64,000 bases of DNA from Basipetospora chlamydospora (Eukaryota > Ascomycota > Sordariomycetes > Microascales): NCBI GenBank assembly GCA_001599675.1, contig BCHP01000001.1:1952109-2016108 (forward strand). The letters are read 5' to 3'. Below, in pieces: positions 1 to 12,800 of this stretch. Position numbers and translations under genes: made by a program. Positions within the stretch are counted from its first letter, which is position 1. Every line of letters starts with the position of its first letter. The notes beneath the pieces are model-generated. The model did not search any database. It saw only the letters and a program-made list of their open reading frames with translations, and was not told the origin of the DNA.

Positions 1-1361
1 GCCATCAATGATCCTCAATCTCCCTAGGCCTCCGTACGCGTGGACCTCGTTTTGCGTACGTCAGAACAAGCCTCTAGCCTCTGTTCTGGAACAGGATGTT
101 TCCCTCAATGACTTCCGTCTCTAGTGATGAGAAGAGGATGGCGTCAAAAAACATCGTGGGGCCTCGGGATTGAAAAGGAAAGAGCGCCTCGCTACAAAGA
201 CTCCAGGGCAGGGACCAGGCACCAACATTCACATAATTCCCGTCATCACCATTACCATTCCTCCGAGCTCTCTCCCCTCCCGTGGACGTGTACAATCAGT
301 CGTATTCCAGCCTTCTCCAGTACCAGCCCAACGGCATTCCATTCCCTATCCGCTATCTTCATCTTCGAGTCAATTGGATCTCCAGCCATTACACTGTGTG
401 CATCTCTTTTGTCCTCTCCGGAGACAAGACTTCCAAGTTCCCGCCGGGCCACCCCCGGTCGATTCCCCCGTGCTTATTCTCTGCCACGCTTTTGCCCCAT
501 TCGTCTCGGCGCTCCCGTTCCCCCGGACTCGAAGCCCGTTACCAAACAGAGGCACGCTTCACGTACCACGCGCTCCTGTTAAGCCCTATCGATACTACCC
601 AAGTACTCCGCACGACCTCTTCCCCGTTAGGTCTTACCTTACTGCTCAAAAGGACCAAGGGACGAAAGTACAGACGAATCACCAGCGCAGTGGCCCCCGC
701 CCCCCCCTCCCTCCCTCCCCTGGGCGCCCTCTTGTGCCACCCACCGACAGCAGGGAACGGACGACCTCTGCGAGGCAGGTCAACCCGCTTGGTGCTTTAA
801 CGACAAATACGATCCAAAGAAGTCGAAAAAAAATACGCCGTGCGAGAACCCAAGAGACAGCCAACGACCACCAAGCCACCACCGCGACGACTGCCATATT
901 GACAAGGCAAGACTTTAGCCTATGAGAGGCCATCTGGGGAGTCCAATTGCATTTTATAGGGCTCTTTGTACCGAAATTCCTCATATTACCACCCCTCTTC
1001 TGCGTCACATAACGGACGTATTGCTCGTACTCTTCTCTCGTGTAAGTCAAGTGTAATAACTCCCATACCAGAAACCCGGATATAAATCTTCCCCCCCGCC
1101 CAAGATCAGAGACAGACATGGAGGCCCAGTTCTCCACAAGCTAGTTGCTTGAATGCGAAGACCCCGAATGCTTTGCGTCTCCATTGCATCAGGAACATCA
1201 CATAGGACCAGCAGCACCACCAGCACGGGCGCCGCACCAGCATATACCACACATCCTTTCGTCTTCTTCCACCTGACATACACAATCCCACTTCCCACGC
1301 TCAAGATCTCATTGATTCGTCCTCCAATCCTGGAGCCTAGTGTTGCATATCCCGCCGCATT
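1..1361. other. Upstream gene-free region of the FAD oxidase
   Basis: Pyrimidine-rich DNA with several overlapping open frames in different phases, none with recognisable protein features. The longest (170-925, + strand) is low-complexity, rich in Pro, Ser and Arg, and looks like a chance frame. I read the stretch as promoter and 5' region of the following gene and see no other element in it. Confidence 0.5.
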
Positions 1362-1373
1362 CTATTTATATAC
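1362..1373 (+). promoter_or_regulatory. TATA-like box of the FAD oxidase gene
   Basis: The sequence ctatttatatac lies about 50-60 bases before the chosen start codon at 1424 and is followed by a CT-rich stretch with several CA dinucleotides, a usual arrangement for fungal transcription starts. Confidence 0.45.
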
Positions 1374-1423
1374 CCTCAACCAATCCCGCAGAGAAAACAA
1401 CTACCTCCCTTCCCCTTCCGTCC

Positions 1424-3581
1424 ATGATGATCCTCCCCGCTACGCTCATCAAGCCTCAGGCTTCCCTCTTTCTTGCCACCTGCCTTCTCACTCTGACCCC
1501 CAGTTTTGCTCATGGGGGGAGGGGTCACCCACACCCGTCGCGGTCATGCAAGGCCATCCCCGGAGATGCTGACTGGCCGTCCCAGCGGTCCTGGGCTAGG
1601 TTCAATGAATCCCTTGGAGGAGGACTGCTTCAACCAGCTCCACCAGGAGCTGTCTGTCATCAAGGACAGCGAGCCGGGGCCGACGACATCAACGGCGACG
1701 ACAGGAAGCAACAGCAGCAGTGCGCAGACGTCGCCCAGCGATGGCTCACTTACGAGTTCCACTCCGGGCACCCAAGCTCCAGCATGTGGAACCAGTTCAG
1801 CAATGACTCCTGTCTTCCTGACCCAAGTTATCCGTGCGACGCTTCAGGATATCCTGCATTCGTCGTGAATGCCACCGAGACGGAGCACGTTCAGCGCTCC
1901 GTCGATTTTGGTAAGCTCCTTTTCTCCGTCTCCGAGTGATGTACCGCCACCCATTCTTCAAAAGCGAGTAGACTGACAACGAGAACTCCAGCGAGGGAGA
2001 ACAACGTCCGCCTCATCGTCAAGTCCACCGGCCACGACTACGTCGGCCGCTCCATCGCCCCCAACTCCCTCTCCATCTGGACCCACCACATGAAGGGCAT
2101 CCGCTACCACGAGGGCTCTTTCAAGCCCCGCGGCTGCCGGCGCGCCATCGAGGGGAATGCCGTTACGGCCCGCGCGGGTGCCCAGATGATGGAGCTGTAC
2201 GAGTTCCTCGACGCCTACAACGAGACCGTGGTCGGCGGCGGCGGCAAGACAGTGGGCGTCGTGGGTTACGTCACCGGTGCGGGGCACTCGATGCTGTCGG
2301 CGAGGTACGGACTCGCGGCGGACCAGGTGCTCGAGATGGAAGTTGTTACGCCGGATGGGGATGTCGTTGTTGCCAACGAGTGCCAGAACAAGGACCTCTT
2401 CTGGGCCATGAGAGGAGTGAGTACTACAGTCCTCTCTTACACCTACCATCCTTTCTCTTTCAATCACTAACACCTGTATCACTCAGGGCGGCGGGTCTAC
2501 CTTTGGCGTCATCACGTCCATCACGATGAAAACCTATCCCACCCCCAAGATGCTCCACTTGACGCTCCTCTTCTTCGCCGGGCCTGACGCCGACACAAGC
2601 CGCATCAGCGACGCCCACGCCCTTTTCTTCTCCAAGGCCCCTGCCATGGCCGACGCGGGCATGTCAGGCTACCTCTTCCCCATGTTAAACTTCCCCAACC
2701 CGCTCCTCCCGGAGCCGCCGCTCATCACAGGCGTCATCGGTGCGGCCGCTATCTTCGATACCCACGACGAGGCTGATTTCGTCGCCATCGTGGGGCCCGT
2801 CATCGAGGAGGTGCAGGCGGCGTACCCGGAGGCTAAACTGACGTGGATACCCATTTTCGAGAAGTACGACTCGCAGCTCGACTGGTTCCGCGTGCACTAC
2901 GACCAGTCACAGGCCGGAATGGACCAGTTGTCCGGCGCGTGGCTCCTGGACAGGGAGAGCCTGGAGGGGGACATGGGCGCGCTGAGCCGCGCGATTGGGG
3001 GGGTCAATGGGCTGACGGGGTACGCCATGGTGCACATGGTCTCGGGAAAGGGCGTGCACAATGCGAAGCCACGGGGCGGCAGCAACGGTGTTAATCCGGC
3101 GTGGAGGAAGGCTTATGCCCATTTCGGTATGTGGTCCTCCCCCCGTTCCCTTTATTTCTCCAATTCCATTGGACGTGATACTAATTTGCCTTGGGATGAT
3201 AATAGTCACGGGGCAGCAATTCGAGCCTCTCAACCCGGCAGCCAAAACCAAGGCCATTGATACAATCGACGCCGCCGTTGACTACCTGCGCGAACTCGCC
3301 CCTGATTCTGGGGCTTATGTGAACGAGGTAGGCTCCCGTTGTGTTCTATTGATCCCCGTCTCGCACTGCTCATCCACCATACTAACCGGGCTTGTTTTTT
3401 GTTTGAAATAAAGGCTTCCCCGTACGAGCCGAACTGGCAGAAAGCCTACTGGGGTGACAACTACGGGCGCCTGTCCAAGATCAAGAGGCGCGTCGACCCC
3501 AAGAGCGTCTTCTGGTGCCACCCGTGCGTGGGGAACGAGGGGTGGGAGGAGGTCGATGGGAGGCTGTGCAAGGTGCGCTGA
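1424..3581 (+). CDS. Secreted berberine-bridge-like FAD-linked oxidoreductase
   Basis: Five exons (1424-1910, 1992-2416, 2487-3126, 3206-3327, 3414-3581) join without phase conflict into 613 residues. Residues 1-29 form a signal peptide ending SFA. The FAD-binding domain (PCMH/FAD_binding_4) carries KSTGHDY with His177 in the position of the covalent histidyl-FAD bond. The segment that in bicovalent enzymes supplies a flavin-linked Cys reads GGGGKTVGVVGY, so that Cys is absent and only one covalent link is expected. The C-terminal BBE motif is visible as YEPNWQKAYWG and RVDPKSVFWC. Family members oxidise alcohols, sugars or alkaloid-like substrates with O2; the substrate here cannot be read from sequence. 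Introns have GT-AG ends, and a branch-like ctaac precedes the last acceptor. No biosynthetic cluster genes are seen beside it. Confidence 0.9.
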
Positions 3582-4194
3582 GGAGACGAACCACGCGATG
3601 AGCTTGCCTGACATAGACGTATGTGGAAAAGAAAAGTGCATGGTAATGTTAATATATATCGTGAGGATGTATGGGGGGAAGGGGGGGGAGGGCGTTAGGA
3701 GGGGATATAGTACAGGGGCAACAAAACGCCACTCACCATTTTCAAGGCCGGAAAGCCCATCCAACCACGGGCAATAATATTTTGGCATAGACGAACCATC
3801 TTCACTAAAAGAAGGGAACCGGAAAACATAGAGATAGTTATTAAACAAGGGAAAAAAAAAAAAAAGAAAGAAATTACTCCATATCATTGAAGTGGTTTTT
3901 TTCGGTCTTCGTGACGACTTCTCTGGAAAACCTGTATCTGGGAAGACGCATCCTAACCTGCCTATCCCACCATCTATCTGATCCTCCGTCCCCCATATCA
4001 AAGGCACCGCCGCTAATTAGAAAGACCTCTAAACCGGACAGAAGCATCACCAGCACCAACATCCCGTCGCCTGCCATAAGAAGGATAGTATTAGGTGGAA
4101 GATGGGAGGTTCAACAGGACCACCGGGCGTCTCTCTCTCTCGCCAGGCCCCTCCCATTACGTTTTTATCCTCTTCTTCTTCTCTTCCGATCCTC
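3582..4194. other. Convergent intergenic region
   Basis: 3' regions of two converging genes. It contains a G-rich stretch near 3670-3700, a run of A near 3848-3863 and AT-rich segments compatible with polyadenylation signals. No gene seen. Confidence 0.5.
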
Positions 4195-6495
4195 TCACCT
4201 TCCTTCTTCATTGAGCCTGACAATCTCGCACAGGGCCTTCATCAGGTATGGATCGACCCTGAGCCCCTCCTCCGACACCACCTCCGCTCCATCATCCCGG
4301 AGCGTGCCCACGAGCCGGGCGATGCACCGCGCCAGGCCCGTCATCAGGTCCCGCATCGCCGCCTCCGCCTTCTCCGCCTTCTCCGCCTTCTCCGCCTTCT
4401 CCGTTTTCTCCGTTTTCTCCGTTTTCTCCGTCTTTTCGGTCTTGGCGCTACGAATTGTTGGCGACAAGGTCTCAAGAGACAGTTGCGACGGGCTGCGGGA
4501 CGTCGGAGGCCGCGGGTTGGTGTGTGGGGCCTGCGCGCTGCCTAGGCCGAGGAAGGCGGCCGCCTTCTGGGGGATCTCGGTGCCGTCGCCCGAGGTCCCG
4601 CTGCCGCTCTGCCGGGAGGTCGGCGGGGGCCGCGCGCGGGGCTGCGCGGGCGATGAGCTTCGTGGATGGTGCGCTGCAATGTAGTTGTACGCCGCGATAT
4701 GCGCGTACAGCGCCTCGCATAGGTAATCCGACCCGTTCTCGAAGATACCCCTCAGGGGCGCCCAGGGCGCCGTCAGCGCCGGCGTGGCCGCGTTAGGGTC
4801 AGAGGCGCCATCGCCGTAGGACGAGCCGGCGTCCGTGTTCCGGCCCCTACCCGAGGCGGACCCGTTGCTCCGCCTCGAGGACAGGATACGCCCTATCCCC
4901 CACCTCCGGCTCGAGTCGTGCAGCGAGCCGTTGGCGGGCTGGGCCTCGCGCTTGGGCTCCAGGGCGGGGAGGGTCCGGAGCTTCCGCGAGTAGGTCCGGA
5001 TGGTCTCGAAACAGAGGCTCGAGGTCAGGAGCATGGTGTCCGGGAAGCAGGTGATGTGCACGCGGATGCTGTCGACAGCGTCGGGCGGGAGTGGCACGCC
5101 CATGGACATGTGGTCGTCGGGCCTTTGGCCGAGAACGGGCTCGGCGGCCGATTCCAGCCACGTCTGGATGTTCTCGGTCGACATGCGTGCCGGGGGTTTT
5201 GTCTCGCGGAGGGCGATTGGGCTTTTCACCAAGGTTCCGTCTAGGCTCGGGTCAATGACCTTGACTAGGCAGCTATCGCGTGCGGTTTCCAAATCTAGTC
5301 GCGTTCGTCTAAGAGCTTGGCTCTCTTGAGCGAGAAGCTTGTCGGCCTCGAGGGCTCCTGTGAACTTCGGCGGATCGACGTGGTTTGGCATCGGAATTAG
5401 GAGAGAAGCAGTGGCTGTGTGCACTTCCGGAAGACGTCCAAGGGCTGTGTGGCTTTCTAGATATTTGCCGAGATAATCCTGGTCTTGGGGGAATATTTGT
5501 ACCCCGAGTCGTCTTTGAGCCAAGTGAATACTGGAGGCTTTGTCAGGGTGCATAAGTAGGGCATTCTGGTGATTCATTGATGCCAACCTTTGATTTATTG
5601 TTGGGGATGGAGGAGTTGGAACCGCGCTTGGGATTAGAGGTTGTGGTGAAAGGATTCTTTCTACCCTCATATTCATGCCTGTAGTAGCAGGCAGGAAGCC
5701 ATCCGTGCCGTTGTCGTTGCAGCAGTCACTGTTCAAGCCGTCGTTCAAGTCGTAATGGCTGGCAGCTGCTCCGGTCTCTTGCCTGGAGGGAAACCGCTTT
5801 GCAAGTGGCCGCCGAATAGCAAAGGCATGAAGCGGGTAGTGGTTGACCGCTGACTGATCGTCTGCGCCTTCGTCTTCTTCTTCGGTTTCCGAGTCGGAGT
5901 CGGCCTCGATCCAGCTCGTCCCGATCGACCTGTCAACGACCACTGTCGAGTGCTTCGTCGGGGGCGAGTCGTTGTGCCGTTGCCCTGACACAAGTGACGG
6001 TGCTGTGGTGGCCACCGAGGCGTCACGCAGCCTGGTGGACGACGTGTTGGGGGTGCTCGAAGTGCGACTCAAGGACGACAGGTCCCAGTCCGACTCAGGC
6101 TCGTCCTCGATCAAGGTGTCAGTCACCTCGTCCTCAAACCCCTCTCCCGAAATCTCCTCAATTGGCCCGAGGGACCGACACTGGCGAGACGGAGAGGCGT
6201 GGTATCGGATGCCTGGACTCGGCGCGGAGTGGTCGTCACCGTCGTCATCTAGCTGGGACTCGATGCCGTCCGGCGAGGTAATGGACGACAGCACGCTGAA
6301 CCTGCTCAGGGAGAGGCCCGGGGCGTCGTCCCCAGTCGACGGCACGGGCGATGGTGTGCCTGCCGTCATGTTCCTGGCCGCGAACACGGAGCTAGACGCC
6401 TCTAAGTCCTGCGCGAGAAACTCCGGAAGCGGGCAGTTCAATCTGGAGCTGACGTGCCCCGGTGTTTCTACCACAGGCAGCGTTGCTGGGAGCAT
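4195..6495 (-). CDS. Large disordered protein of unknown function
   Basis: An uninterrupted 766-codon frame starting at an ATG at 6495. Roughly the first 260 residues are acidic and Ser/Thr-rich with long Asp/Glu runs, suggesting disorder. A middle part (about 430-610) looks folded, with hydrophobic-helical stretches such as SSLCFETIRTYSRKL and YLCEALYAHIAAYNYIAAHH. Then comes a charged EKT/EKA repeat tract, and a final helical segment of about 55 residues ends the protein. I do not recognise a named domain. Codon use and GC content match the left neighbour, so it is likely a resident gene. The pyrimidine-rich region upstream on the coding strand (6496-7200) fits a fungal promoter or 5' UTR. 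Confidence 0.7.
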   Translation of the reverse strand: MLPATLPVVETPGHVSSRLNCPLPEFLAQDLEASSSVFAARNMTAGTPSPVPSTGDDAPGLSLSRFSVLSSITSPDGIESQLDDDGDDHSAPSPGIRYHASPSRQCRSLGPIEEISGEGFEDEVTDTLIEDEPESDWDLSSLSRTSSTPNTSSTRLRDASVATTAPSLVSGQRHNDSPPTKHSTVVVDRSIGTSWIEADSDSETEEEDEGADDQSAVNHYPLHAFAIRRPLAKRFPSRQETGAAASHYDLNDGLNSDCCNDNGTDGFLPATTGMNMRVERILSPQPLIPSAVPTPPSPTINQRLASMNHQNALLMHPDKASSIHLAQRRLGVQIFPQDQDYLGKYLESHTALGRLPEVHTATASLLIPMPNHVDPPKFTGALEADKLLAQESQALRRTRLDLETARDSCLVKVIDPSLDGTLVKSPIALRETKPPARMSTENIQTWLESAAEPVLGQRPDDHMSMGVPLPPDAVDSIRVHITCFPDTMLLTSSLCFETIRTYSRKLRTLPALEPKREAQPANGSLHDSSRRWGIGRILSSRRSNGSASGRGRNTDAGSSYGDGASDPNAATPALTAPWAPLRGIFENGSDYLCEALYAHIAAYNYIAAHHPRSSSPAQPRARPPPTSRQSGSGTSGDGTEIPQKAAAFLGLGSAQAPHTNPRPPTSRSPSQLSLETLSPTIRSAKTEKTEKTEKTEKTEKAEKAEKAEKAEAAMRDLMTGLARCIARLVGTLRDDGAEVVSEEGLRVDPYLMKALCEIVRLNEEGR
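4366..4443 (-). repeat. 9-bp coding tandem repeat (EKA/EKT tract)
   Basis: About eight units of a 9-base repeat; on the + strand four or more ttctccgcc units run into ttctccgtt units. In the gene it encodes Glu-Lys-Thr then Glu-Lys-Ala triplets, directly before the C-terminal helical segment. Copy number is probably variable between strains. Confidence 0.8.
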
Positions 6496-9400
6496 TTTCT
6501 CTTTTCCTCCTTCTCTCTATTTTCTTGTGGGAGTGGCAAGCCGGGCACAGATAGTCAAATCGGGTGCTATTGTTCCGCCAGCTACCGTCGTACACGAGGG
6601 GCTTATGATCTCGACAGACGGGGGACGGGTGGCGGGGGACGGGGGACGGGGCGTAACCCAGAACTCGAGAGACAATAGGATCTCCGAGTGCTGCTCTTAG
6701 CCTATCGAGCGATCGAGTGATCGAAGGAGATGTCTATCTCTGGTAGGAAAGAAAAGGAGAGAAAAATGTGTCAGGTGTGTAGACGGCCAGACGGACGTCG
6801 GGAGAGCGAGGGCGAGGGCGAGGGGGAGGTGACCTCGGGTAACGGACGATGGCAAAACGAAGGCTTTGTATCCGGAGAGGCATAGGAGTGTGGTGATTAC
6901 TTGTGCGCCGCTTCTTCAAAAAAAGGGGATGGGCAAGCTCTTGCTGGTTTGGGTCGAGGAACGAGGGAGGAGACGAAGTTACATGTACCTCTGAAAGCGC
7001 CCAGAGCGTGACGAAAAGGGCAGGGACCAGCAGGTCATGCTGTACAACGGCATTCGCTCTTCAGATTAATTTGAACGAGAGACAGTTGGAGAGTCCCGAG
7101 GAGGGCCGCTCAAACGCAGTGAGACAACAGGTGCGCGTTGCATACACAAAATATAAACGATAAGAGGAAAGCGAGGATGAGAGTGAGGAGAGGGAGTGCG
7201 CTGCTCTACGCCCCTTGCTTTTCCATATGATCTAGAGGGGGACGGGGACGGTCGGGCATATATGTAACCCCTGCCAGAATAGCTCCCTGGACGATATTAG
7301 GTGAAGGGAGTCCTGTTTGATCCCGAGAACGTGACGCCACCCTAGACATATTGCACTTCCATATTGATTGAGAGGAGAAGACGCAAGAGGAAAGTGGGAA
7401 GGATCGCGACTCGGGCAAAAAGAGCGTAGAGGAAGGTGGGCGAAAAGCAATTGCACCATGGCTGGCATAGGCGTCGTGGCGCTGATGAGGCTGAACATAA
7501 GGGGGAAAAGCAAAAAGCAGATATTCGCAGTTGAACAGGGAGAAACACTTCGCACAACGGGCCTTGCGGTGACGAGGGGAAGGCGAAACGAGGAATCCAG
7601 CCGGCGCCTGAGGCTTTCGTCTTGGTCGACTGGGAAATGGGAATATGAGCCTCGAGATGGAGCATCCACCTTCCTTGACACCCGAAAACTCCTGCATCTT
7701 CGCGGCTGGCACTCATACCGTCCCACTGGAAGAGCAGGACACCCAGCCAAAAAGGGCCAAGATGACGGCGTTCAAAACGCACCCTGAGACTGTTGGGACC
7801 AACGCATACCAAGATTGGGGGGAATAAGTGAAGCACGAGGTGCAAGGACCAGGAGAAGTATGTCGCCGCTCTCCCCCGAAAGTTGACAAACGTAGAACCA
7901 CTTACACCCACACAACCCGGGGGGGGCCAAGGGGGGAAGGGTTAGGCTCTGCACGGTCACCCGTTCGCTTCCGATGCAATGGATTCTCTCGCCCTAGTTA
8001 CACCGAGGTGGCATTGGGGCACTGGATGTATTGCCGCCAATTGATTCGAGCCGGATGCTGGCAGCTTTCCCGCGAAACACGTCGTCTCATAGTAGCAGAA
8101 CAACCCCCACCCGCCACCCCCCGGGCGCCAACTTGGGCGAGACGCAGGGGAGTTTTCAATGACTGAACAACGCTACCCTCGGATGCCCTGTGAGAGACCG
8201 ACTGAAGGACAAGGTCGCTTTTTCCTCGCGGAGGCCTGCCATGCACCACGCACCTCGTAGATCCGGCGCACCGGCTTGAGCCAGAAAACGTTTCCTCTTA
8301 CTGGACGTTCCTGCCAGTAAACCCGGTGATCCCAGCCAGTTCCTTGGTTGTACAGTCCTAACCGACCAAGCCGATCTCAACAAACAGCCCTGTTCATGGC
8401 TTCATATGACCAGACTTGAGACGGCCAGTTCAGACCTTTTCGATGAGCAGCCCCCGACTCCGGGTCTGTGCGGGTCCTTGCCAGCATCGCATGGGGGCGT
8501 GTCTCGGTGTGGAGACTCTACTCGGAGCAAGCCACGTCTTGCTGCGAATACGGATGGGGGCGGCTTCAACGGCGGCGGATTGAGGTCGCACAGGACAAAG
8601 CCTGGTCATACCTCGGGGTCAACTCCATCGTCCCGCATACCGAAAAGGAGAGTGGCTGTATGCGCAGGGCTGCCTCGCACGGGTCCATCTTGTGACAATT
8701 GCCGGGAAATGGGAAAGGAGGACAATGGAAAAATGGCAATGGCGATGGCTAGAGAATAGAAGCGAATGGTAGACAGGGAGATAGGAGGGGGACCTTCAAA
8801 GGCTTGGAGACGTGGAGACAGGGAAATATCAGTTATGACGATGTTTATCACCGGCAATATATCGTGGAGAAGTCCATTGGGGGCACAGGAGGTCTCTCTG
8901 TTGCCCCGGAGTAACACAAGCTGAGGACGATCATGACTGATGATGGGAAGGAAAGGAGAAAAGGGGAAAGGAGATGGGATCATGGATGTTGGAGTCTTCC
9001 AAGTTCATGTTACGCTGTGTACATGCGTACACTTGGGTACAGCTGACTCGGAGTGCAAAGCAACTCTTTAGTAGTAGTAGGCGACGACTGGCTGCTGACT
9101 AAAGCTCCTAGCCTCCCCGTCAAGACAGCCACCTCGATATTAGCATATCTCGTAAATCTTCTCGAGCTTCATAGCAGCAAACATGCGCATCCACCACCAG
9201 AGCGGTGAAACATGAGGTTTGGGTGTTTTATTGTTGAGTTGTCTGTTTATAACCTGGACAATCCACACTCCCTAGTACATACGACCATACCTGGCGTAAA
9301 ATTGAGGGTCCCGTCTGCTCCCCTGTACACAAGCCGCCAAGGGGAGGTTTTGATACCGGGTTGTCAAAGCCCACCACATCGTTCGCTCGGCTTGTGTGCC

Positions 9401-9812
9401 GGGTAGCCACTGCTGACTCAGCCCAAACGGTCGAGGCGCTGAACGGCAGGCGTTCAACCCTCCGTTAGGGCAGCATCGCGACTTTGTTTCCTATCTTCCA
9501 CTTTCCGGTTTCTGGGTATCGCGACTTTCCGCCCTCTTTCCTACTATTCGATTTCCATTTCCCGATTCTGGACAATATGCGTTTCCCGCCGCCAACCCCC
9601 TGGTGGTGGCCCGCCCACCACCTTTGCACGGGGTGTCCTTCTCCTTCCCTCCTTCAGTCTTTCGTCCTCCTCGGTGTTCCAGCAGCCGCTTCTGTCCTCA
9701 CCATTCTCGACTTTTCCCTCCTCCTGCTCGTGCTTTACTTGATTATTGTTGCTCTTCGCATTCTGTGGTCTCGAAGCCGTCGCGATCCTACTTTCACTGG
9801 ACCCAGCTCAAG
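6496..9812. other. 3.3-kb gene-free stretch
   Basis: No convincing gene. 6740-7450 is strongly purine-rich on the + strand, as expected for the CT-rich promoter or 5' UTR of the minus-strand gene. Several 130-190-codon frames around 7206-7911 overlap in two or three phases and lack domains, so I treat them as chance frames. 9060-9480 is the region in which the left border of a mobile element headed by the next gene would be expected; I found no clear terminal repeat there. Confidence 0.45.
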
Positions 9813-12800
9813 ATGCCGCGATGGTTGTACAATGGCGCTGTGCCATTCGACTCTTACCAAACCGACTTCGACACGGTAGAGCGCGATGCACTCGAAACCC
9901 TGGCGTACTTTCAAGCGCAGCCGTTGAAGGACACCTCGTCTGTCAATGAAAAAACCAAGAGGGCCCAGGAATGTGCGTGGGGTGCGTGGACCGAGTGAGT
10001 CTTCTCCCCTCCCCTCCCCCTTTCCCCAACCGCCGCCCAATATCCGCCTCTCGCAACCTCCTAACTTCCCGGCGTTAGTTTCTTTACCGCTATGAAGCGT
10101 GACCCGAACGAGATTATTCTCGACCTCTGCCGTGGTAAAAGAGACGCGGCGCGGAAGAAGTCTGCTATCGACTACTGCAAGACCTTCTTCACGGAGTATG
10201 TGAAGCGTTCGGAAATGACCCTGTTTCCGACCTTGGGGCCAGAAGAGTATGAGTTGAGACGCACCATTGATTCGGCAAGCTCTGTCCTGAAGCTCTGGGG
10301 CCTGATTGTCACTTATGCGGACTCTACACTCCTTCAACAGATGAGGCGCGACGATGGCGACAACAAGGAACTATGGAGGTTGACCTTCGATACTGTGGGG
10401 AAGCGTACCGATGGCCCTGTTTATGCTGTATCACTGGTACGTTCGCCTTATTCAAGGCCTATCCAAACCTGCGGACTAATGGTGGCGGGTTGCAGTGGAT
10501 TTCCGAAGACCTCGCCGATACGTTCAAGCTGTCGCGTCGCCAGCTCTTCAAGAAGCTCGAAGCAACAGACGAGGACGTGATTTGCTATGCCAGCACCTTA
10601 TGGGAATCCGCTCATCTCATTCCCTGTGAACCGGATACTCGACTTTCGATGCACGGTGTGCTTCTCATGGGGGCAGTCGGCGGTTTCAGACCTGAGGAAA
10701 TCCTAGGCATCCCATATAAACAGATCGAATTGGATGTTGTCCGAGATCCAGAGAATCGGGAGCGGACCAGGCTTGTTGCGACGATCACTGTCTACCGGAG
10801 CAAGAGGAAGGAGAAGGCCATCAGGTACTCTCAGGATGACGTGTGAGTGAAGCGCGACTTCTAGGAGCTCTCCTACCCATTGTTCTGACTATAATGTAGA
10901 GTTTCCTTCTCTATTACCTCTACGCCTTACCAAATCATCGATTTGGTGAGCCTTATTGCGGCTGTCGCGATCAGCCACGATGCTTTCGAGACGCGCTTCA
11001 GTTCGATTGAGGAACTGCTTAGCAGACCTCACCTTGAACACACAGACACCCTGCCGCTGCAGTGGAAGAGCGAGGTCCTGGAGAGCCCAGTTTTCGACAT
11101 CTCTTACTTCTTGTATTGGACGTTGTGGAACCGCATCATCCACGTTTGCGGCCTTCGGGAGAGTGCCGTGCCTTACTCGCTACGAGTTGGTGCTGGTGGA
11201 AGAATAGACGGTATTACCACCTTCACTTCTCATTTTTGGCGAGGTTCCCAGCGAGGTTCCAGCTAATACAAGAAGATAGGATCCCTTACTGATTCCCTTC
11301 GGAACTACATCATGTCACATTCCTCGCCAATGTTCGAAAGGAGCTATCACCCGAGGCGTGTTCGCGAGAACCTCGCTTCCATAGCCTTCGGCGACCGTTC
11401 AGGCGAATCCGAGGCTCGTCTCTTTAGTATGCTACGGAATGCATCTCTAAAGAAGGACAAGTTCGCGCCGATCGACCCTACACCCGAAGAGCTACAGCGC
11501 TTCGAGCAGCGCCGGGATGTCAGCCTGCTTCGTTCCCGTTATGCAGAAGCAGAGCCCAAAGACAAAGGTGACATGAGAGCGCAGCTCGCGTACCTGTTGC
11601 AGATTCTGTCGCGCCTCCTTATCCGACAAAAACGAGAAGACTACTTCCGCGAGGCTGATAGACTCCGTGCGCTTGGACAACACACTGACTCGCTGCGCTC
11701 CGAACGGCCGGAACCGCCGAGTGGAACGGCCGAAGGGGGAGCCGTTGCGATCGGCAGGTTCCTCGATTCTGGCCGATGCCGCGGCAAGATGGAGCTGTAC
11801 ACTACGTTGCTCATATCATACCTAAGACGCCGACCTGCTGAAGTTGTGGTCCTCGCCCGCCCAGCGTCGGGCCCCGCCAACGACGAGACATACGACCCTG
11901 GAAGGCCCCGGTGCCTTCTAGGCTGCGGGCCGTTCTTCAACCGCGGTGGCTTAACACGACATATACAAAGATTTCATCTGAATACAGGAACTTTCGACCG
12001 CCCGTTCGCATGCCCTGAGTGCCTCGTCGGTTCGCCCCCTCAGGAATTCCTGGTCAGCTGTCCATCGGACTGGGGCGATCACGTCAGGAAACGGCATAGA
12101 AGCATGGATGCGCCATACCGATCCCCGATGGAGCATACTCCCAGACGGCCCCGTGGTACTCGCAGCAAGCCACCGAAGTCGTTGGCTTGTCCAATCTGCG
12201 AACGCAAGTTTCGTGCCCCGGCTGGCCGAAGACGGCATGTTACTGTCACGCATCTGAAGAAAGGGTATTTTAATAATCGTGTCTTCCCATGCCCAGAATG
12301 CGAGCGCGTTGGAATGGAACCTGCCCAAATCGACAGCTACGAAACGTTTACGGATCATTGTGCTGAAATCCATGACATATGGATCGGGGCTATCAACAGG
12401 GGATGGGGGGCTAAAGCCACAGCCACACCGGTCCCGGCGGCATCACGCCCGAGGGAACGAACGCGCCAAGCTGCCAACGCGAACAAAGAGCAGCAAGGCC
12501 TGTCAGATGGATCTGACGTGTCTACGAAGCGGCACCGGAGGTCGGCAGGGAACGCTTCTACGGACGACGGCACCCTTTGCACCGATCTCAACCTCATGGA
12601 CGGCAACCAAGAAACCGGACATGAGAGTGCGAGCACCCTGCTCTCGCCATCCCCACCAGATTTCGGCAAACTCCTCCGCTCCGAGAGTGCTGCGGGCGAC
12701 CACTTGCCCCAAAGTGAAGGCGTGCCGGGCTCGCGGCCATTGCCATTGCCACCACAACCCCCGAGCACCGCCGTTACACTCTCTGAGATGGCCCGTGGCG

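Noticed and set aside
170..925. 251-codon plus-strand open frame at the left edge
   Set aside because: Low-complexity Pro/Ser/Arg-rich translation, overlapping frames in other phases, no domain; read as promoter DNA.
7206..7911. Several overlapping 130-190-codon frames
   Set aside because: They overlap in multiple phases on both strands in purine/pyrimidine-skewed DNA and show no protein features.
9000..9812. Search for a Starship left border or target duplication
   Set aside because: No convincing terminal repeat or duplicated target could be matched to a right end within the window.
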